Source: Blastocystis sp. Blastoise
Lineage: Eukaryota; Sar; Bigyra; Opalinata; Blastocystidae
Assembly (NCBI GenBank): GCA_039096225.1
Contig: JBBPEB010000034.1
Span: 496,001-560,000, forward strand
Length of the DNA stretch: 64,000 bases
Direction of reading: 5' to 3'
The notes beneath the pieces are model-generated. The model was not told where the DNA came from and did not search any database. It saw only the letters and a list, made by a program, of their open reading frames with translations. Position numbers and translations under genes: made by a program. Shown one piece after another: positions 14,141 through 26,259 of the stretch. Within the stretch, counting starts at the first letter, position 1, and every line of letters begins with the position of its first letter.

Positions 14141-15361
14141 ACAACATATATATAGTTAGAATCTCGTACATGTATTGTATTTCGATTGATTACTAATTAT
14201 TATCAATCACAAAAATATTATGAGATTCTAAAAGAGAATGAACATCAATATACATCATTATTCATTCAAATACTAAGAAGTCATCAGTTATTTAATAATA
14301 ATACTTATTATTCTTCTATTTCTATCTCTATATATAATGATTTAATATTATCAAATCTATCTCAAAATCATTATATAACTCTATATATATTAATAAGTAT
14401 TATTATTGGTTCTATACTATTTATTATTTTTATTATATATATTATTCGTTGGACAATTCAAAGAAATAAAAAATATAAGTATATATCAATATATTAGTTT
14501 CTTTATATATATTATTATATATATAGACAATCAAATAAATCAATTATGGAAAAGAAATCCATATTGTATATCTATTTATTTTATTCTCGCTTTTTAATAA
14601 TTATTATATATATAGTTATTTTTTTAAAAAACAAACACAAGATGATATATTTTCTATGTATATATATATATATATAATATTATTTATTTCTTTATAGGCC
14701 TCTTATTCCCACGGGAAACACTACATTATCATATCATATTATTCATGATATTCCAAATATAAATACTAAATTGAATCCTATAGAATCTATTAAGAATAAA
14801 GAGACTATATTCAATAATATATATAATTATAAAGACTCTTCTTGTAATTCATTAGTATCATCTTCTATAATTAATACTTCTGTGAATGAAACATATTCTA
14901 CTGATAAGAATTCGAAAGAACAAGACAATCATGTGACGAAGTCTATATCACAGGATGAATTGATTAAACAAAAAAATTGTATTCAAAATAATTATATTCA
15001 AAATAATTATATTCAAAATAATTATATTCAAAATAATCATATTCAAAATAATTATATTCAAAATAATCATATTCAAAATAATTATATTCAAAATAATTAT
15101 ATTCAAAATAATCATATTCAAAATATTAATAGTTTATCTGTGCATAATACTAACAATATATCTTCATCATCTTTTACAACTTCAAATAAACAAAATAATA
15201 ATTATAATAAATATTCAACAATTTATTCACCAAATCAAGATGATACTCAATTTAATATATCAAAATATTTACCTTCTGTTATTTCTTCTCCTTTTTCATC
15301 TTCATCATCTTCTTCTTCAGTTTCTCCTTCTACTGCATGTATATCTAAAAAAATAAAATAA
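8282..15361 (+). CDS. Large type I membrane protein with jelly-roll, discoidin-like and Cys-rich modules
   Basis: Unrecognised as a named gene, but clearly a surface protein. A hydrophobic signal or anchor segment sits at residues 10-35. A long beta-rich ectodomain is spread over some 15 exons. Near 12115-12600 is a galactose-binding jelly-roll pattern (W...D..DW...F, TSYFRYTF, FILYINGHEIRRE, NIFAYEIHRF). At 13310-13500 is an F5/8C (discoidin)-like stretch (IQIQASND...NNWTTLYS...YRYYRIAI). At 13610-13800 is a hormone-receptor-like Cys module (LTCPTEGIWNS...SC...YKGYMYRKC...RSGC). A single membrane helix (14385-14450) is followed by RNKKYK and an Asn-rich cytosolic tail with IQNN[YH] repeats. 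Likely adhesion or carbohydrate recognition (inference). Stop TAA at 15359. Exon borders are approximate and part of the middle is uncertain. Confidence 0.7.
9793..9806. repeat. GC-rich palindromic site, exact
   Basis: ATTCCCGTGAATAT. Surface-protein frame reads Y-S-R-E-Y. A variant with one extra G (ATTACCGCGGGGAAT) lies nearby at 9980-9994. Confidence 0.75.
12653..12870 (+). repeat. Asn/Met/Ile low-complexity tract in the surface protein
   Basis: Short AT-rich units of the type AATATGAATAAT and AATATAAATAAT are repeated in frame. They give a run of N, M and I between the jelly-roll and discoidin-like modules, probably a flexible linker. Confidence 0.7.
14981..15125 (+). repeat. 15-bp tandem repeat coding IQNN[YH]
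   Basis: Nine full units plus a part of ATTCAAAATAATTAT lie in the cytosolic tail of the surface protein. The last residue switches between Y and H by a single T/C change (order Y,Y,Y,H,Y,H,Y,Y,H). The purity of the rest suggests recent slippage. Confidence 0.9.
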
Positions 15362-17083
15362 AATCTAAAAAATTAACTTTAACATAATGTATATAATTAT
15401 ATATTGACTTATTCTTTAATTTATATTATTATTATTATTATTATTATTCTCCATTTATTATTTTCTGCTTTAACTATATACATAACTATTATTATTATTG
15501 ATTTCTTCCTATTCTATATCTTGATTATTATTTTCTATATATTTTTTAATATTAAAATTATTATTTTTTTCTAACTCTTATTTTTAAAATATACATTTTT
15601 TTTTCTTTTTTTCTCTTCTTTGTTGTTTTTGGTGTAATAATTATTGCATTTCTTATTAATCATTTTGATTACTTATGATTAATCTACTCTATTTTTAAAT
15701 CTATTTTCATATTTAAAATATATTTATTATAATTATTATTTTTTTTATATTTCTTTTAATCTTCCCATTTAATAGTATTCTTTCTTTTTTACTATATTAT
15801 TAGTAAAATCCTAATACATATTTTTCAATATCATTCTGTTTTATTTTTTCTTTAAATAGATGATTTTTTTTTGGTCTTTTTTTTTATTACATTTTTTTTT
15901 CTAGAATAAATTTCTTTTACAGTATTCTTATTCTTCATTGATTTTTTTTTTTTTTTGAAATTTCGATTTTTACAATTATTCATTACTTCTAATCATATTT
16001 TTTATTATTACTTTCTTTTTAAATACTTTCAATACTATTTAGAACACAATATATATCTTGCTTTTTGTGTTCTATTCATTATTATTCATATTTTATCATC
16101 TATGTTATTAATTATAGACTATTTTTCTTTTCTACCATTTCTATTCACATCAATTTAATCCCCAAATCATTCTATTTATTGCTTATTCCATTTAATTATT
16201 TTTTTTTGTTTATTTTGCTCAACATTTTTTGATATTTTTTAAACATTTTCTTTCTATACAAAATATACTTTCATCTATACAAATGAATAGTTCTCGTTTT
16301 ATCTTGTTTCTATCTATTTGATAAATTCATTACTATTCTTTTATTTCTATTTCTTTTTTATATATTCCTTTCATACTATAAACATTTTTTAATCATCTTC
16401 CTATGTTAATTAATAACTATAATACGTTATTAATCTATTTGTTTTAAGAATAGCACAATTTTTGTATTTTATTTGTCTATTTATATAATTCAGTCTATCT
16501 GGTTATATAGCTTATCATGCAACAATTATCTAAATATATGTTTTTTAGCTACATCAAAAAAATACAACAACTCAGTTTTCATTTTTTATAATTACTAATA
16601 GTAAGATTCTTTTATGTTTATTAATGACATTCAGTTCAAGATATTCACGGCTTTTAAAAATTTCATTTAAATATATATATAATATATATAAAAATATTGA
16701 GAATAATAAAGAAATCTTCTCAATTATAAAATATTGAACCCATAAGACTAAATCCAATACATGAAATATTCCTAAGTTCGTGCTTTAATTAATATACATC
16801 ATTTGAAGCACAATAATCGCACCACTTTTATGATAAATCATAATCAATTACTTTAAATACACAATCTATCAAGTAAATTTCCAGTATAGATACATCTAAG
16901 TATTCATTGCAATACCAAATTGATGATAAAAAGATAGTATAAGATAAAAATATAAATTTGATTGAAAAAAAACAATTAACATGTTTATAACAGAGTGGCT
17001 CCTTTAAAAATAAAATAGTTTCATGATTATCGTCAAAAAAACAAAAGTATCTTTAATTTGACATTTATTTTGCATTACATATA
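15362..17083. other. Long T-rich intergenic region, no gene seen
   Basis: About 1.7 kb with a strong T bias on the plus strand and many runs of T. Its short ORFs are Phe/Ile/Leu/Tyr-rich, lack domains, and reflect composition only. It is the longest gene-free stretch in the window. Confidence 0.6.
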
Positions 17084-18562
17084 ATGTAAGTCATTATTTA
17101 TATTTGATTCATTTTTTAGGCCTCTCGTAATGATGTGTGGATATCCTTGTTCTGGGAAAAGTACGATAGCTTCTCAGATCAAGACTTTTTTAGAAGGAAA
17201 AGGGAAAGAAGTAAGTCTTATCAATTTTGAAACGATGCACCTCAACCGAAATGACATTTATGGACAACAATATGGTTCTGAGAAGAATGCTCATGAATTG
17301 ATTAAAACAGAAGTTTCCAGAGTTTTACGAAGCGATAATTATGTTATTTTAGATACTATGAATTTAATTAAAGGTTATCGTTATGAGATGTATTGTATTG
17401 CTAGAGCTTGTCGTTCGACAAAGTGTTTAGTATTTCTTTTTAGAATATTATCGTATTTATTGATGATTCAATAGGTTTTTGTTGATTGTAGTCGTGAAAA
17501 CGTAAAAGAATGGAACTCGAATCGTGAAAATGATAAATATAGTGATTTCAGGTATATGAATAGATAGTTATATAAAGTTTATGTTGATTGGCATCTATTA
17601 AAATTATATTTATTATATTTATTATAGTTATTTTATTTTTTTATTATGTTTATTTTTTTTTTATTTATTATATATTATATTATTTTTATTTTTATTTTTA
17701 TTATTATATTTATTATATTTATTTTATTATATATTATATTATTTATTATTTTTATTATTATATATATTATAGTATTGATGATTTATGTAATCGCTTTGAG
17801 TCTCCTCAGCCTTCAACCCGTTGGGATTCACCGTTAATCCATATATCTATAAATAACAATCATTTAGAATTACATGGTGGACCTGAACCTTATGATTCTC
17901 ATTCTTTTCCTTTTGATGAATTATTTAATGCTTTAGCTGCAGGAAAAATTGCACCAAAAAATAAAGCTATTGCTCCTCCTGTATATATATATATGTTATG
18001 TTTTTTATGTTTTATATTTTTTTATTAATATAAAATTAATATTATTATAAAGTTATTTTTATATGAATAAATGTATATATTATAAAGAATAATTATTAAA
18101 ATGAATATAAATAATAAATATAGGTAGAACAATTAAATTCAGATAATTATTTGAACGAATTAAGTTCAATTACTGAATCTATGATTAAAACATTTATTTC
18201 TGAACAAAAGAATGCTTTAGAAGGAAATACAATTAAATTATCACATGGAACTAAATATGTATATATATATAAGTTTACTTATTTTTTTATTCACTTTTTT
18301 AATAATAAATTTATTATATTTATTATATTTATTATATTTATTATATTTATTATATTTATTATATATATAATATATATTATACTTATTATTATATAGCTAT
18401 ATTAAAATATATATATAGATCACATTATATCGTAAAGTCACATTACCCTTATTAAGAGCTTGGAGAAAAACATATATTAATATGATGCAAAAGAAACCTC
18501 TTCCGATTTCTCAAGTACCGAATTCATTTATTGATTTTTTAAATGTTCAATTAAATAATTAA
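17084..18562 (+). CDS. KTI12: KTI12 family, Elongator-associated P-loop protein
   Basis: Supports Elongator in modifying wobble uridines of tRNA. The N-terminus MPLVMMCGYPCSGKSTIA matches the family, with P-loop GYPCSGKS. Further family blocks are VILDTMNLIKGYRYEMYCIAR, VFVDCSRENVKEWN, and LCNRFESPQPSTRWDSPL. The start codon is split: AT at 17084-17085, a 34-nt GT-AG intron (17086-17119), then G at 17120. This restores the conserved M-P-L-V that a start at 17130 would lose. At least five exons; the C-terminal part (VTLPLLRAWRKTYINM..., ending FLNVQLNN) closes at TAA 18560-18562. Introns near 17590-17770 and 18260-18410 are nearly pure TTTATTA or TA sequence. Confidence 0.9.
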
Positions 18563-18880
18563 AAATAATTCAATTTTAACTATATAAACGTATATATATA
18601 TGTAAAAATATTTTTGTAATAATTTTTGTTCATCATAAATAATACATATCTGTCTATTCTGCTATAATTCTATATAAGCAATAATTCTCTAGCAAATAGA
18701 CATTCATTATAGTATTCTCTGAAAAGAATCAATAGCAAATAATATACTAAAGATACTAAAACAACTCTTTTTTTATATGCTAAAAATGTTTTAGTAAAAA
18801 CACAAAATGAACTATTGATTCTTTATATAAATAATTATTTCAATTAACAAATATAAATAAAAAAAATTACTAATTAACAA
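18563..18880. other. Intergenic spacer, no feature seen
   Basis: About 320 AT-rich bases between KTI12 and the first lipase. No ORF, RNA gene or clear motif. Confidence 0.5.
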
Positions 18881-21219
18881 ATGGAAGATACACTTACATT
18901 AACTTATAAAATTCCAGATGAAAATGAAAAGAAATGTATACACATTATTCTTTTTTTTGCTGACGCAGACAATATATAGTTCAAGAATACTTTTCAAAAT
19001 ACTTAGATCGTATAAGAGTTTCTACAGCAGGTATAGAGAAACCCAAATTTCCAGATAAAAGTGCAAAGAAAGATGATTGTTTCAAATTTTCGTTTCATCT
19101 CTTTAAGGATATGGGACGATATGTTGCGAATGCTCGTGATGGTCATAGAGATGCCACAATCAATGAGTGTTCTAAGCATCTCGATAGAATTTCAGAAATC
19201 AATTTTAAAGACATCGATTTTAAGAATAAGTATGATCGAAATTATGGATTTTCTGGAACATATTTATCAGATGCAGACGTTGTTACTATGATTGAGATGC
19301 TTTCTGATTATGGAAATAAGACAATATCCTTTTAAATAGTTTTATTTTTTAAATATTTATTCTTTATGATTAATATTGTATAGTTACCTTAATAAATTAC
19401 ATTCGATTTGGTGGAAATGAGAGTATATATAATGAATTTGATTTTGTTGACGTATTTCCTGATTTCAATACAGCTGTATTTCTTCTTCATCAAGCTCAAA
19501 CTTTGTATATACCTATATACGGTACATCAAAACCAAAAGATTATTTAGCAGATATTTTTTGTTATTATGAATTAACAGACTTTGGAATGAGTCATCAAGG
19601 TATATTTGGATTTTTATTTTATTTATATATATATATATAGGTTTTTTTGAGATAGCTAGAGAATTATCAGAATATTTAATTCCCATAATAGAACAGTTTT
19701 TTAATGCATATAATGATAATAAGAAAGCTTTTAATAATAGTCGAGTTATTCTTGGAGGACATTCTTTAGGAGGAGCAGTAGCTCAAATGGTCTATATTAT
19801 ACTTAAAAAAGTATATATATATATTTATATTTATATTTATATTTATTTATATTTATATGTATTTATTTATATGTATTTATTTATATATATTTATATGTAT
19901 TTATTTATATTTATATGTATTTATGTATTCAATAGATACTACATTTTTATTATCTATTATTATTATTATTATATATTTAAGAATAATAAATAAACTCTTT
20001 TATCATATTTAATAATATATATAAAAATATGTTAAATAATAATAATAATAATAATATTATGAATCAATTTATTATATATAGAAATGTCCCATGGTAAATT
20101 TATATTGTTTGACATTAGGAGCACCTTTCTGTTTAACAAATCGATATAATGAAATAGAAGAATGTCCTAAACAAGTATTAAATATTATTAATAGAAAAGA
20201 CCCTATTCCTCTTATTACTACTTCTTATAATCTAGGTATATATATATATAGTTATAGTTAAAGAAATGTTATTATTTTTTTATTTATTTATTTATTTACT
20301 TAATTAACTATTTATTTATGTATTTATTTATTACAATATTTATTACAATATTTATTACAATTTATTTATTCAGGTGGTTACTTGGCTATTTTTCAGCAAT
20401 ACTCAACAGAGTATATATATAAATTATTTATATACTATATACTATATATAGTAAAATTCCCTGTAGTCCTCCATCTTTCTCTGCTATAACTAAAATATAT
20501 AAGGGAAACTTTGCCTATAAAGCATTTGCTAAATATTGTTTAGTACATATATATTATTCATTATTATTATAGTTATTCTATTTCTATATACTATATATTT
20601 ATATAAAATAAATAACAATAATAAAAATCACTTTATAAATCTTAATAATTATAAATATATATAGTTAGATAGTACTTCAGAGGATGTTTTACTTCCTTTA
20701 GAGAATAATCATGGATCTATTCAATTAAAAAAAGGAGAAGAATCGAATTTATTATTTTTAAATAATCATTTTATGGATGAATATAAATCGATTTTTCATT
20801 TATATATATCATTATTAATGAAGAAAGGATTAATATTAGAATCAAAACCTCAATTTATTATGAATAGAAGTAATATGTTATTAAAAGAAGATAGTACCTA
20901 TAATTTAAAACCATTAATATTTAAAGTGTATGATTTAGAAATACTTAAGAATTATACATTTCCTAAGAAATCCAAAAAACATCATCATTGGAATATATTT
21001 CATCATATAAATCAATCTAAAGAAACTATTTCTACTGAATCTATATATGAATCCAATCAAACTATAGATATAGAAAAACAAATTCAAATTAATACACAAA
21101 AGAAGAGTATATTGAATGATAATTTGATAGATATTTCTCAAGATACATTAGAAATGAAGAAAAATACAAATATATCTTCTATAGCTATACCTTTAATTAA
21201 TGAACAGAATAACAATTAA
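18881..21219 (+). CDS. Class 3 lipase, first of a tandem pair
   Basis: Alpha/beta-hydrolase of the lipase_3 (fungal TAG lipase-like) family, hydrolysing acyl esters. MEDTLTLTYKIPDENEKK... leads into IRFGGNESIYNEFDFVDVF and ALTLYIPIYGT-type blocks (here AQTLYIPIYGT). The nucleophile elbow is VILGGHSLGG. Then come LYCLTLGAPFCLTNRY, the Asp block IINRKDPIPL, and a likely catalytic His in NNHFMDEYKSIFHLY. No signal peptide or membrane helix seen, so probably cytosolic. The C-terminal 100 residues are polar and Lys/Ser/Asn-rich. The block order, TYL-DADV-IEML and U12-type intron are shared with the next gene, so the two arose by duplication. About eight introns. Stop TAA at 21217. Confidence 0.88.
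19324..19400 (+). other. U12-type AT-AC intron in lipase 1
   Basis: Seventy-seven bases that begin ATATCCTTTT, the minor-spliceosome AT-AC donor. Near the 3' end is TACCTTAAT (19385-19393), close to the U12 branch consensus TTCCTTAAC. The intron ends in AC about nine bases later. Removal joins ACA to ATTCGATTTGGT and continues as K-T-I-R-F-G-G, matching the paralogue. No GT donor is available here and the unspliced frame stops at once. Confidence 0.85.
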
Positions 21220-21986
21220 ATAAATAATCAAACACTTATTATTTCTATTCACATTTATTCTATTTCTCTATTATTTATTATCTCTTTATATCTTTTTTTT
21301 TAGAAATTTTTTATTAAACGAATTACTCTATTGGTTTCGTTATAATTACTCGTTATTTTACTATTATTATTATTTATAAAATAGAATTATGCTATTCTAT
21401 TTAATTTATTCTTTAGATATTTGATTTATTCGTTTTGATTTACTTTTGTATTCAAAATTTATTGTTCAGATCTATATTTGTTTTGTTTTATATAGGAAAG
21501 TATAGTTCACTATATTTTTGAATGACAACAATGACAAAGAATTGAAGAAATACAAAAGTAATGAGAATCAGATATTTAATTAAACGTCGTTTATATGTTC
21601 CATTAATAATTCGCTGTTCTTGAAGTTTCCTCACTTATTAAATATCTAATAAAAACAAAAGAATGACATCAACTCATAAATTATCTTCATAGATTTTCCT
21701 TTAAACATTTCATTCATTTTGAAATATCATTTAAATACTCTATTTTGCAATAATTGTGTTTATAAATAGAATTAATATTATAATAAATACAAAATAAACA
21801 CATTTAAAAAAAAACAGGAAAATCTCTAATAAGCATGTTAAAACTTGCAAAACAAAGATTTACTAAAAACGAAAATGAAATTCATTTCATCAATAGTAGT
21901 GTTATACGCTTTTATTGCATTCTTTGTACCATATATTCAATATTACGCATAATTATAAATTTAAAAACTATAAGAAATAAATAAAA
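21220..21986. other. Intergenic region between the tandem lipases
   Basis: About 770 AT-rich bases. I see no ORF, remnant exon or RNA gene. Confidence 0.5.
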
Positions 21987-22829
21987 ATGGAAAATGATCC
22001 CAAAACTGTATCAGTTGATCCAACTATTCCTGGTGATGATTATACTAGTATATAGTGATTAGTGTATTTTCTATATGTATACATAGTTGATAAATACTTA
22101 AGTATTGCTTTACCCACAATTTATGTTCCTGGTTATGATTTATTTGAAAGACCAGAGAAAACAAATCGTGAATTCACTCAAGAAGACTATAAGAATTATG
22201 ATAATGATGTTTTTCAGAAAGCTGCCGATTTATTAGCAGAAGCATTTCGAAGACATGCACCTTTGAAAGGAGAAGAATGTGTTTTAACTGTATCTAAAAT
22301 AAAAAGAGTTCCTGAGAAGTCTATACATATAGAAAATAGAAATATAACAGATTATGGATTTCAAAATACTTTTTTAGCAGAAGTTGATGTGATTAATATT
22401 ATTGAAATGCTTTTTGATTACACAAATCATTCTATATCCTTTTATATATTTATTATTATATATATATAATGTAATTTATTTGAATCTCAATATGTAAATA
22501 TATGAATATATATATATTTTCTTTAATCAATATACTTTAGATTTGGTAAAAAAGAAGGTATTTTTCAAGAATTTGATTTTGTCGATTTAATTCCTCAATA
22601 TAATTGTAGTGTATATCTCTTACATAAAGCACAAACATTATATATACCTATATATGGTACAAGAAAACCTATTGATTTTATTAAAGATGCGCAATGTACA
22701 CCTGAACCTTTTCCTTATGGATTTATACATAGAGGTATATATATATATATATTGTTTATTATTATTTATTATGAAAGCATCGTTTTTTTTTATGTTATTC
22801 ATTATGAAAATATTGTTTTAATATATCTA

Positions 22830-22910
<81 letters not shown>

Positions 22911-23086
22911 TACTTTAGGTTTCTTTGAAGTAGCATATCAGTTAGTAGATAAAGTAAAAAGATGGGTTAAGAAATATGATGCTTATTATCGTCCTTCTGA
23001 TGGGGATGCAAGTCAATATAGAGTTGTTATAGGAGGACATTCTTTAGGGGGTGCTACAGCTATTATATTATATTTATTACTTAAAA

Positions 23087-23152
<66 letters not shown>

Positions 23153-25274
23153 TTTTTATTTTAATATTATTTATTTTTATTAGAATTATTATTTTCCATA
23201 GATTATTATTATAAATAAAAACGTTATTTCAATTATATATATATATTGATATAGAAATATCCTCAAATCTCTTTTTATTGTGTTACATTTGGTGCTCCTC
23301 TGTGTTTAACATATAATTTCCAAAATATATTAAATGTGGAAAAAGAAGTATTAAATGTAATTAATTATAAAGATCCAATTCCTATGGTTACTTCTAAATT
23401 TGGTCCAGGTATACTCTTTTTTATATTTTTATTTATTTATTTATTCATTTATTTATTCATTTATTTATTTATTTATTTATTTGTTTATTTATTTATTATG
23501 TTTTTTCCATTATAAATTTATTATTTTATATTTTACCCGTATTACTCTTATTATATAACTATTCTTAGGTAGTTCTATGTCTGGATTTCAACAGCTTTCT
23601 GTCTAGTATATAAAAATATTATATATATATATATATATTTAATAATAAATATTTATCTATAGTAGGCATGATTCATTGAAAATAAAATGGAAGGGTTTAC
23701 GTAATTATGTTCATGGTTATTATGATTATAGAGCATTTGGTAGTTATATCCTAATTAATCGTGAGAATCCGAAAGTCATAACACAACTTGAGAATAATCG
23801 CGGGAATGTAGAATTACCTTCAGGAACAGAATGTAGTTTAAAGAATATAGGAGAACATGGAGTAGCTTTCTATATAAAAGCATTAAATAGATATACATTA
23901 TCAATTATAAATAAAAAAAGAAAAGTGAATAATCGAAGAAGTGTATATGCCAGTATGTGTATAACAGTAAGTAAACAAGAAATGGAATTTAATAAAACTG
24001 AAAATAAAGAAGGAAGACCACGTACTTTTAGTCAAGATATTAATAATGATCAAAATTATAATTTTGAAGAAATTATAGAAATTAAAAAAGAAGAAAAAGA
24101 ACAAGAAAAACGTAAATTTTTATCTTGTATGAAATTTTCAGATCATACTGTAGTTGAACCTAGTCCTACAAATTCACTTCATAGAACAAATTATCAAAAT
24201 AAAAATCAAAGAATGATGCAAGAAGTTATTCATTATAGAAATCAGCAATATACTCAAAATGAACCTGGGAAAAGAAGTAGAAGTAATTTATATGCATTTA
24301 CTATATCAAAGAAACAAAAACCTAATTTCAATGAACAAAATAGTTATTCAAATAATAATAAAAGTAATAATAATAATAATAATGTGAATACTATTAATAA
24401 TACTTCAATGATTCAAGAAAGTGATATTGTTTTGCCACCAATGAATAATGATATATTAAAAGATATTGATCTTACTATGAAATCATTCAGAGACTCTAAT
24501 AAATCACCTAGTTCATTTAAAAACTCAACTAAATCTTCAAATACATTTAGAGACTCCAATAATACTCCTAATTCTATAAAACAATCGAATTCTCCATATG
24601 ATTCTATAAATCAATCCAATGATAATGAAAATATTGTTGAAAATAATAGAGATTTAGAGCATGCTAATATAAATACTATAGATACTATTCATAATAATAA
24701 AACTAATGAAATATCAAATAATAGTGAAAGTAACGAAAAGAAGAAGAGTAATCCTAATGATGGAATTCCAAAAAATATTATAAAACAGAATTCTCTTGAA
24801 CCTCCATGTATTGTACAATTACCTAGTTTTATTGAATCACCAAAATCTATAGAAATACCAAATATAAATAGAATATATAATACCGAAGAATTACCCGTAT
24901 TACCAGAAATACCAAATATGGATAGAAAAATAAATTCTATAGAAATACCAGTATTACCAGAAATACCAAATATGGATAGAAAAATAAATTCTATAGAAAT
25001 ACCAGTATTACCAGAAATACCAAATATGGATAGAAAAATAAATTCTATAGAAATACCAGTATTACCAGAAATACCAAATATGGATAGAAAAATAAATTCT
25101 ATAGAAATACCAAATGAAATAAAGTTACCTAATCGTATTGAAATCAATAATAATAATAATATAAAGCCACCAATTCTTATAGAATCACCAGATTCTACTA
25201 AAATATCTACTTTTACAAGCCAGAATTCAACAATTATTAGCAATCAAAACAATATTAATATGGATTCTAATTAA
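21987..25274 (+). CDS. Class 3 lipase, second of a tandem pair, with long repeat-bearing tail
   Basis: Starts MENDPKTVSVDPTIPGDDYT and is paralogous to the gene before it. Shared blocks are FRFGKKEGIFQEFDFVDLIP, AQTLYIPIYGT, GFFEVAYQLVDK, nucleophile VVIGGHSLGG, FYCVTFGAPLCL and VINYKDPIP (Asp). A likely catalytic His lies near IGEHGVAFY. Beyond the catalytic part is a polar C-terminal extension of about 400 residues, rich in N, S, K and E, with four copies of an 18-residue repeat at 24897-25112. That makes it much longer than a typical single-domain lipase. One intron holds an (ATT)n run (22834-22908), the next a (TA)n run (23092-23149). Stop TAA at 25272. Confidence 0.88.
22434..22535 (+). 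other. U12-type AT-AC intron in lipase 2
   Basis: One hundred and two bases beginning ATATCCTTTT, with TTCTTTAAT (22519-22527) as branch-like element and AC at 22534-22535. Splicing joins TCT to TTTAGATTTGGT (H-S-F-R-F-G-K), at the same protein position as the AT-AC intron of lipase 1. An alternative AG at 22539-22540 would have no matching donor and would lose the conserved F-R. Confidence 0.85.
22834..22908 (+). repeat. (ATT)n run in a lipase 2 intron
   Basis: About 25 ATT units directly before the TTCTACTTTAG acceptor. Confidence 0.95.
23092..23149 (+). repeat. (TA)n run in a lipase 2 intron
   Basis: About 29 TA units at the start of the intron after the nucleophile-elbow exon. They overlap the GTATAT donor. 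Confidence 0.95.
23794..23807. repeat. GC-rich palindromic site, exact
   Basis: ATAATCGCGGGAAT. Lipase 2 frame reads N-N-R-G-N. Confidence 0.75.
24897..25112 (+). repeat. Four 54-bp tandem repeats in the lipase 2 tail
   Basis: Units start at 24897, 24951, 25005 and 25059 and code for the 18-residue unit VLPEIPNMDRKINSIEIP. The copies are nearly identical in DNA, so they expanded recently or are kept alike by conversion. The E-I-P rhythm continues with decay on both sides. Confidence 0.95.
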
Positions 25275-26259
25275 ATTATAAATTCTATATAAGAAAATTA
25301 TTATTAAATAACTGGATATAGATATACATGTCATTATTCTTTGGAAATCATATATATATAGTATTTATCATATATTATTATTTTCTATTAGATTTTTTGT
25401 TGTATATTCTTTTATTTAAATATATATTATTTAGTTGTTATTTTAAATAATTGATTCACTTTGAGTCAAGTATAAATAATTATATAAGTTCATATAATAA
25501 TAGATATACTCTAGTTTATCTCTCTTTCTATTTATATATAAGACAACCCTGTAACAATATTGTTTTTGTCATTTATTCTTATGAGATTATTTGTTTTGTG
25601 TCATTATTAATTTGTTTGTTATTATTGTTGTAGACATTTTTATTCTGTATATAGCATTTGTTTTGTTTTAATATTATTATTATTATTTTGTTTCTTTTTT
25701 TCTTCTTTTATTTTTAAAATAAATCCGAAGATTTTCTATTATGAATTAGAATGGTAAATCTATTTATTATTAATCCAATGTAGTACTTAAAACAGTTAAT
25801 AAGAACTATTCTCAAAAAATATGTTGATAATCAATCAATTGAATTAGAAAAAGCAACTTTTTTAAATCAGATATGTTCTAAATCATTCTGAGAAACTTTA
25901 TGAATAGAATAATATATAAAAAAAACATATATTATTTAATAATTAATGCTGACTTGACATTTTACTAGTTAAGAAATGATGTTTTGTTCTACTTCAATGT
26001 AGTTGGCTATTGTTAGCAGCAATTCACTCTATATTTTGAACAATAACGCAAAACGATTAAATTATTTAAGAAATACAGAAAAAACTACAATAAAATCTAG
26101 TTTCATTCTAATGTTATCAGAATATTTCAGACAAAAATAATCTTAGTTTTCTTACTAAAATATAATTTGATATCATATATATGAGCAATATAGTATGCTA
26201 TATACGTTTGGAATAATATTTATTGTATCTATTATTAGAATAATAACTATGCAACCATC
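25275..26259. other. Intergenic region, no gene seen
   Basis: About 985 AT-rich bases between lipase 2 and the TAF4-like gene. The 60-codon ORF at 25451 has no recognisable feature and reads as chance. Confidence 0.5.

Noticed and set aside
14981-15125. CRISPR-like regular repeat
   Set aside because: Units are 15 bp, directly adjacent, in frame and without spacers. It is a coding tandem repeat.
15955-16158. Short ORF in the T-rich intergenic region
   Set aside because: Only Phe/Ile/Leu/Tyr composition, no domain, no splice pattern, no neighbour continuity.
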